A DNA stretch of 64,000 nt from an uncultured Clostridia bacterium (lineage in GTDB: Bacteria > Bacillota > Clostridia > Lachnospirales > Anaerotignaceae): NCBI GenBank assembly GCA_910587735.1, contig CAJUNT010000004.1:105155-169154 (forward strand), read 5' to 3'. Below are positions 60,995-64,000 of this stretch, one piece after another (positions within the stretch are counted from its first letter, which is position 1; each line of letters opens with the position of its first letter). Below the pieces are notes generated by a model. That model made no database searches and was not told where the DNA came from. It worked only from the letters and a program-made list of their open reading frames with translations. Position numbers and translations under genes: made by a program.

Positions 60995-61789
60995 TTATTT
61001 TTTATTTTGATATAATTGACTGTAAAGCAAAGGTTTTCTATCTGCTTTCAAAGGAAATTCTTGTCTATATTTTGTTACAATATTATCGTCAATATCTGCT
61101 ATAATGACTTGAGAACATTCTTTTGCCATTGCTATGATTTTACCATAAGGGTCTATTATCATGCTGTCACCACTATAATCTAAGCCATCACCACTTCCAC
61201 AGCGATTGACACCTAATATATAACATTGATTTTCTATTGCTCTTGCTTTTAAAAGTGATATCCAATGACATCTTCTAGGAGTAGGCCAGTTGGCAATGAT
61301 TGTGATAACATAACTTTTTATAGAACAGACTTGGAAAATTTCAGGAAAACGCAAGTCATAGCAAATAAGAGGAGAAAAAGGAATCCCTTTTATATTAAAA
61401 AAGGAAACATTTTCACCGCTACTGTAAAATTTAGATTCTGAACCATATGAAAAAGGATGTATTTTTGCGTAATCTGAAATGATATTACCTGTTTCATCTA
61501 TTGTAATACAATGATTTTCAGATTTTTCACCATTTTTAATAATGATACCAAAAATAATTGCTATGTTGTATTCTATTGCTTTTTGTTGAAAAAAAGTAAT
61601 AGAAGGAGAATTTTCCATTGTTTCTCCATATGTATCTGTATTCATTGAAAAACCTGTTAATGTCATTTCTGGAAAAATGATTAATTCTGCACACTGCTTT
61701 TTTGCTTGCTCCAACATAACACAACATCGTTTTTGATTCTCTTGTTTATTTTCCCATGCAATATCTAATTGCGCTAAAGCAACTTTCAT
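60995..61789 (-). CDS. Carbon-nitrogen hydrolase (nitrilase superfamily, omega-amidase-like)
   Basis: 264 residues with the Glu-Lys-Cys triad: E in LIIFPEMTLTGFS, K in SDYAKIHPFSYGSES, and C in PLICYDLRFPEIFQ. The HPFSYG segment and the length suggest an omega-amidase (YafV/NIT2-like) that hydrolyses alpha-keto acid amides, but other amides are possible. RBS AAAGGAG. It has its own terminator upstream of the nucleoside operon. Confidence 0.88.
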   Translation of the reverse strand: MKVALAQLDIAWENKQENQKRCCVMLEQAKKQCAELIIFPEMTLTGFSMNTDTYGETMENSPSITFFQQKAIEYNIAIIFGIIIKNGEKSENHCITIDETGNIISDYAKIHPFSYGSESKFYSSGENVSFFNIKGIPFSPLICYDLRFPEIFQVCSIKSYVITIIANWPTPRRCHWISLLKARAIENQCYILGVNRCGSGDGLDYSGDSMIIDPYGKIIAMAKECSQVIIADIDDNIVTKYRQEFPLKADRKPLLYSQLYQNKK

Positions 61790-61994
61790 GTTTGATTGCT
61801 CCTTTCTTTATTATAATAATGGTAAATTTTATTTTACATGAAAATGAGAAAAGAAACAACATTAATACATTGTTATTTTATGGTAGGCAGAATAAATGCG
61901 CTGTGATATAATCTATAAACAGATTGAAATTTGAAAATATTACGATTTTTTTACTGAAATAATATTATATTATGTTTATAAGGAGGAATGAAAA

Positions 61995-62756
61995 TTGAAA
62001 TTGATTTCGTGGAATGTAAATGGTATTCGTGCCATTGTAGGAAAGGGATTTTTAGACTATTTAAAAAATGTAGATGCTGATTTATTTTCAATACAAGAAA
62101 CAAAATTACAACAAGGACAAATTACATTGGACTTACCTAATTATTATCAATATTGGAATTATGCAGAAAAAAAGGGATATTCTGGTGTTGCCGTATTCAG
62201 TAAAAAAGAACCTATTTCTGTATCATATGGTATGGGAATAGAAAAGCATGACAAAGAAGGACGTGTGATTACATTAGAATTTGAATCATTTTATTATGTA
62301 ACATCATATACTCCGAATTCTCAGCCAAAACAGGCAAGATTAGAATATCGTATGGAATGGGAAGAAGCAATACTTGATTATTTAAAAAAATTAGACAATA
62401 AAAAACCTGTTATTTATTGTGGTGATTTCAATGTGGCACATAAAGAAATTGATTTAAAAAATCCTAAAACAAATAGACACAATCCTGGATTTACTGACCA
62501 AGAAAGAGAAAAAATGACAATACTTCTGCAAAATGGTTTTGTGGATACTTTTCGCTATTTTTATCCAGATTTGGAAGGTGCTTATACATGGTGGAGCTAT
62601 AGAGCAAATGCAAGAAAAAATAATTCTGGTTGGAGAATAGATTATTATATCGTTTCTCAATCATTAACACAATATTTAAAACAGTCTAGTATTCATAACG
62701 ATATAATGGGTTCTGATCATTGTCCTGTTATGTTGGAAATTGCATTATCATTTTAA
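61995..62756 (+). CDS. xth: Exodeoxyribonuclease III (AP endonuclease)
   Basis: 253 residues of the EEP nuclease fold, cutting DNA at abasic sites and degrading 3' ends. Motifs: MKLISWNVNGIRAIVGKGFL, IQETKLQ, YCGDFNVAHKEIDLKNPK and the catalytic SDHCPVML. TTG 61995 is eight bases after AGGAGG (61981-61986); the family starts exactly here. Stands alone. Confidence 0.96.
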   Translation: MKLISWNVNGIRAIVGKGFLDYLKNVDADLFSIQETKLQQGQITLDLPNYYQYWNYAEKKGYSGVAVFSKKEPISVSYGMGIEKHDKEGRVITLEFESFYYVTSYTPNSQPKQARLEYRMEWEEAILDYLKKLDNKKPVIYCGDFNVAHKEIDLKNPKTNRHNPGFTDQEREKMTILLQNGFVDTFRYFYPDLEGAYTWWSYRANARKNNSGWRIDYYIVSQSLTQYLKQSSIHNDIMGSDHCPVMLEIALSF

Positions 62757-62926
62757 TGCAATTTTAAATAAAAAATATATTGACCCATAGATATATTGCA
62801 CATATAATAAAATATGTTGCTGTTTTATGTAGCAATTTCATTGTTAAATATGTAGCATAAAATAGATTAATAAGTAGTATGTATTATGATTTTGTGCTGT
62901 GGTATAGAAAAAAGGAGTGACATATT

Positions 62927-63280
62927 ATGCAGATATTTGATTCAGAATTAAGAGTGTTGGAGGTATTATGGGAAGAGGGAGAAATTAGAGCAAGCCAAGT
63001 TTGTAAAGTATTGGAAAAAAGAGTGGGGTGGAACAGAAATACAACTTATACAGTCATTAAAAAATGTATTGAAAAGGGATATATAGAAAGAAAAGAATTT
63101 CATTTTGTTTGTAAAGTACTGATTTCAAAAAGAGAAGTACAAAAACAAGCCATATCTAACTTGTTAGACAAGCTGTTTTGTAATTCTAATATGGATTTTT
63201 TAAATGTGTTTTTAGAAGAGCAAACATTTTCGGAACAGGATAAAAATGATTTAAAAGAAATGATTAATCATATAAAATAA
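62927..63280 (+). CDS. BlaI/MecI/CopY family transcriptional regulator
   Basis: 117 residues: a winged-helix domain (SELRVLEVLWEEGEIRASQV, KRVGWNRNTTYTVIKKCIEK, then GYIERKEFHFVC) and a C-terminal dimerisation helix pair (SNLLDKLF, FSEQDKNDLKEMI). Members repress beta-lactamase or copper genes and are usually beside a BlaR1 sensor protease. No such partner is next to it here, so its target and signal are unknown. RBS AAGGAGT. Confidence 0.88.
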   Translation: MQIFDSELRVLEVLWEEGEIRASQVCKVLEKRVGWNRNTTYTVIKKCIEKGYIERKEFHFVCKVLISKREVQKQAISNLLDKLFCNSNMDFLNVFLEEQTFSEQDKNDLKEMINHIK

Positions 63281-63307
63281 ATGAAAATAATAAAATATAA
63301 ATTTTTT

Positions 63308-63356
63308 AACAATCATGCAGTCAATTTGTATCAATGACTGCATGATTGTTGTTTTA
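63308..63356 (+). terminator. Terminator after the BlaI-like gene
   Basis: Perfect 16-bp stem (63308-63323 with 63335-63350), 11-base loop, then GTTTT. Confidence 0.85.
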
Positions 63357-63377
63357 TGGAAATGATTATTTTTTTAT

Positions 63378-63737
63378 TTATGTCAGTTTTGTAATTGCTT
63401 GTTGTTTTATTTCTACAAAAAAGAAGTCTTTGCCATGATTTGATTCATATATAAAGTCTTTTAGAGATTTACTTGTATATTGAGAATATTCTCCAAAAAC
63501 AACAACTTTTATATGATAGTTAATAAATTTTTGAAGAATTGAAGAATTTTGTCCGTTGCCTGTACTAAGTTTAAAAAAGTCTTCTGATATTATTGCTTTG
63601 TCTATTACAATGTTTGTTGCATCAGTATCATATTTTATTGTCATTGCTAAATCTAATACAGATGAAGCATTAGTAATAATATATTTATCACCAGAAACAA
63701 TCGCAATATTTATTCCGTCAATATTTGTATGTTCAAT
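63378..63737 (-). CDS. DUF4180 domain protein, non-standard start
   Basis: About 119 residues matching DUF4180 (unknown function): NIAIVSGDKYIITNASSVLD, DKAIISEDFFKLSTGNGQNS, then LQKFINYHIKVVVFGEYSQY and SKSLKDFIYESNHGKDFFF. The homologous sequence extends upstream of the first Met (63644) in the same frame for 31 codons to ATT 63737, which lies nine bases after AGAGGA (63752-63747). No ATG, GTG or TTG is at that place, so either ATT is used or the start codon was lost. I annotate the longer form. Confidence 0.65.
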   Translation of the reverse strand: MEHTNIDGINIAIVSGDKYIITNASSVLDLAMTIKYDTDATNIVIDKAIISEDFFKLSTGNGQNSSILQKFINYHIKVVVFGEYSQYTSKSLKDFIYESNHGKDFFFVEIKQQAITKLT

Positions 63738-63819
63738 GTTATAATTTCCTCTTAAATTATTTTTGAACTATTATAATATAAATTAGAGCAATAAAAACAA
63801 TGGAGTTTAAAAAAGAAAA

Positions 63820-63952
63820 GTGACTAAACAAGCATTTAAAACATTGAAAGCGTCGCTTTCTAAATAACGACATCATTGCATTCGCAAAAGATAAAGTTTT
63901 TTGTCAAACTTTTTTTCAAAAAAGTTTATAATATGCAAGGGCAAAGTCCCAT
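63820..63952 (-). repeat. Dispersed hairpin repeat, copy C
   Basis: On the minus strand: GGGACTTTGCCCTTGCA, hairpin AAACTTTTTT/AAAAAAGTTT, TTTGACAAAAAACTTTATCT, GCAATGATG, GTTATTTAGAAAGC, GAC, GCTTTC, GTTTTAAAT and GTTTAGTCAC. It aligns along its length with copies A and B, and with D at the first hairpin. Confidence 0.8.
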
Positions 63953-64000
63953 ATATGGTAACTTAAGAAAATTATAAAAAAATATATCCATATTTGATTC

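Overview
This window comes from an AT-rich genome of a Gram-positive, endospore-lineage anaerobe. I place it in the class Clostridia, most likely near the Lachnospirales; this is inference from gene content and order, not a database match. The evidence is: very low GC, strong GGAGG ribosome binding sites, frequent TTG and GTG starts, the spore-coat/cortex pair yabP-yabQ between the S4 protein RqcP and a DivIC-like septum protein, the cluster rho-rpmE-DUF1385-prmC-prfA, a T-box leader on ileS, and LCP and LTA-synthase-like envelope enzymes. No rRNA, CRISPR array, insertion sequence, integrase or prophage was seen; most of the window is chromosomal core with small accessory patches.

Layout. 1-3.2 kb: edge of an nfnA-like oxidoreductase gene (-), then mazG, hup, rqcP, yabP, yabQ, divIC. 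3.2-3.5 kb: tRNA-Met, tRNA-Glu and tRNA-Val. 3.6-9.7 kb: membrane transport (MntP, PAP2 phosphatase, MATE, AEC, membrane pyrophosphatase). 9.7-18.5 kb: mecA (-), a LysM membrane protein, rho with a repeat-filled insertion, rpmE, DUF1385, prmC, prfA and a split chromate-transporter pair. 18.6-23.8 kb: a tandem array of five paralogous exported stalk-domain proteins behind one near-consensus promoter, the first copy broken. 23.8-30.8 kb: a small membrane protein, glycogen phosphorylase, a lipoprotein, a chemoreceptor with a zinc-binding CZB signature in its extracellular sensor, and a gamma carbonic anhydrase. 30.8-34.3 kb: ileS with T-box (-).

34.5-39.6 kb: pncB, then proB / 5-formyl-THF cyclo-ligase / proA and two tiny genes. 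39.7-44.9 kb: a TIGR04076-HMA fusion, a GNAT acetyltransferase, an Lsa-like ABC-F antibiotic-resistance-type ATPase with an attenuator leader encoding an eight-residue peptide, an HD protein overlapping a nucleotidyltransferase gene, and tRNA-Arg. 45-55.5 kb: LTA-synthase-like sulfatase, two LCP ligases, an aromatic-acid-exporter/pseudo-HAD fusion, tcdA, a second lipoprotein, a YbiT-like ABC-F protein and a nitroreductase. 55.6-56.8 kb: a double-TerD gene broken by a one-base frameshift. 57-60.9 kb: a nucleoside-salvage operon on the minus strand (pdp, pentapeptide-repeat protein, deoB, ComB-like phosphatase). The right end holds a nitrilase-family hydrolase, xth, a BlaI-like repressor and a DUF4180 gene.

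A dispersed intergenic element with two small hairpins recurs at about 36.2-36.4, 41.05, 56.9 and 63.8-63.95 kb. Base pairs in its stems are exchanged in a compensated way between copies, so the structure seems to be kept. This repeat, the stalk-domain array and the ABC-F attenuator leader are the items I consider most worth following up.
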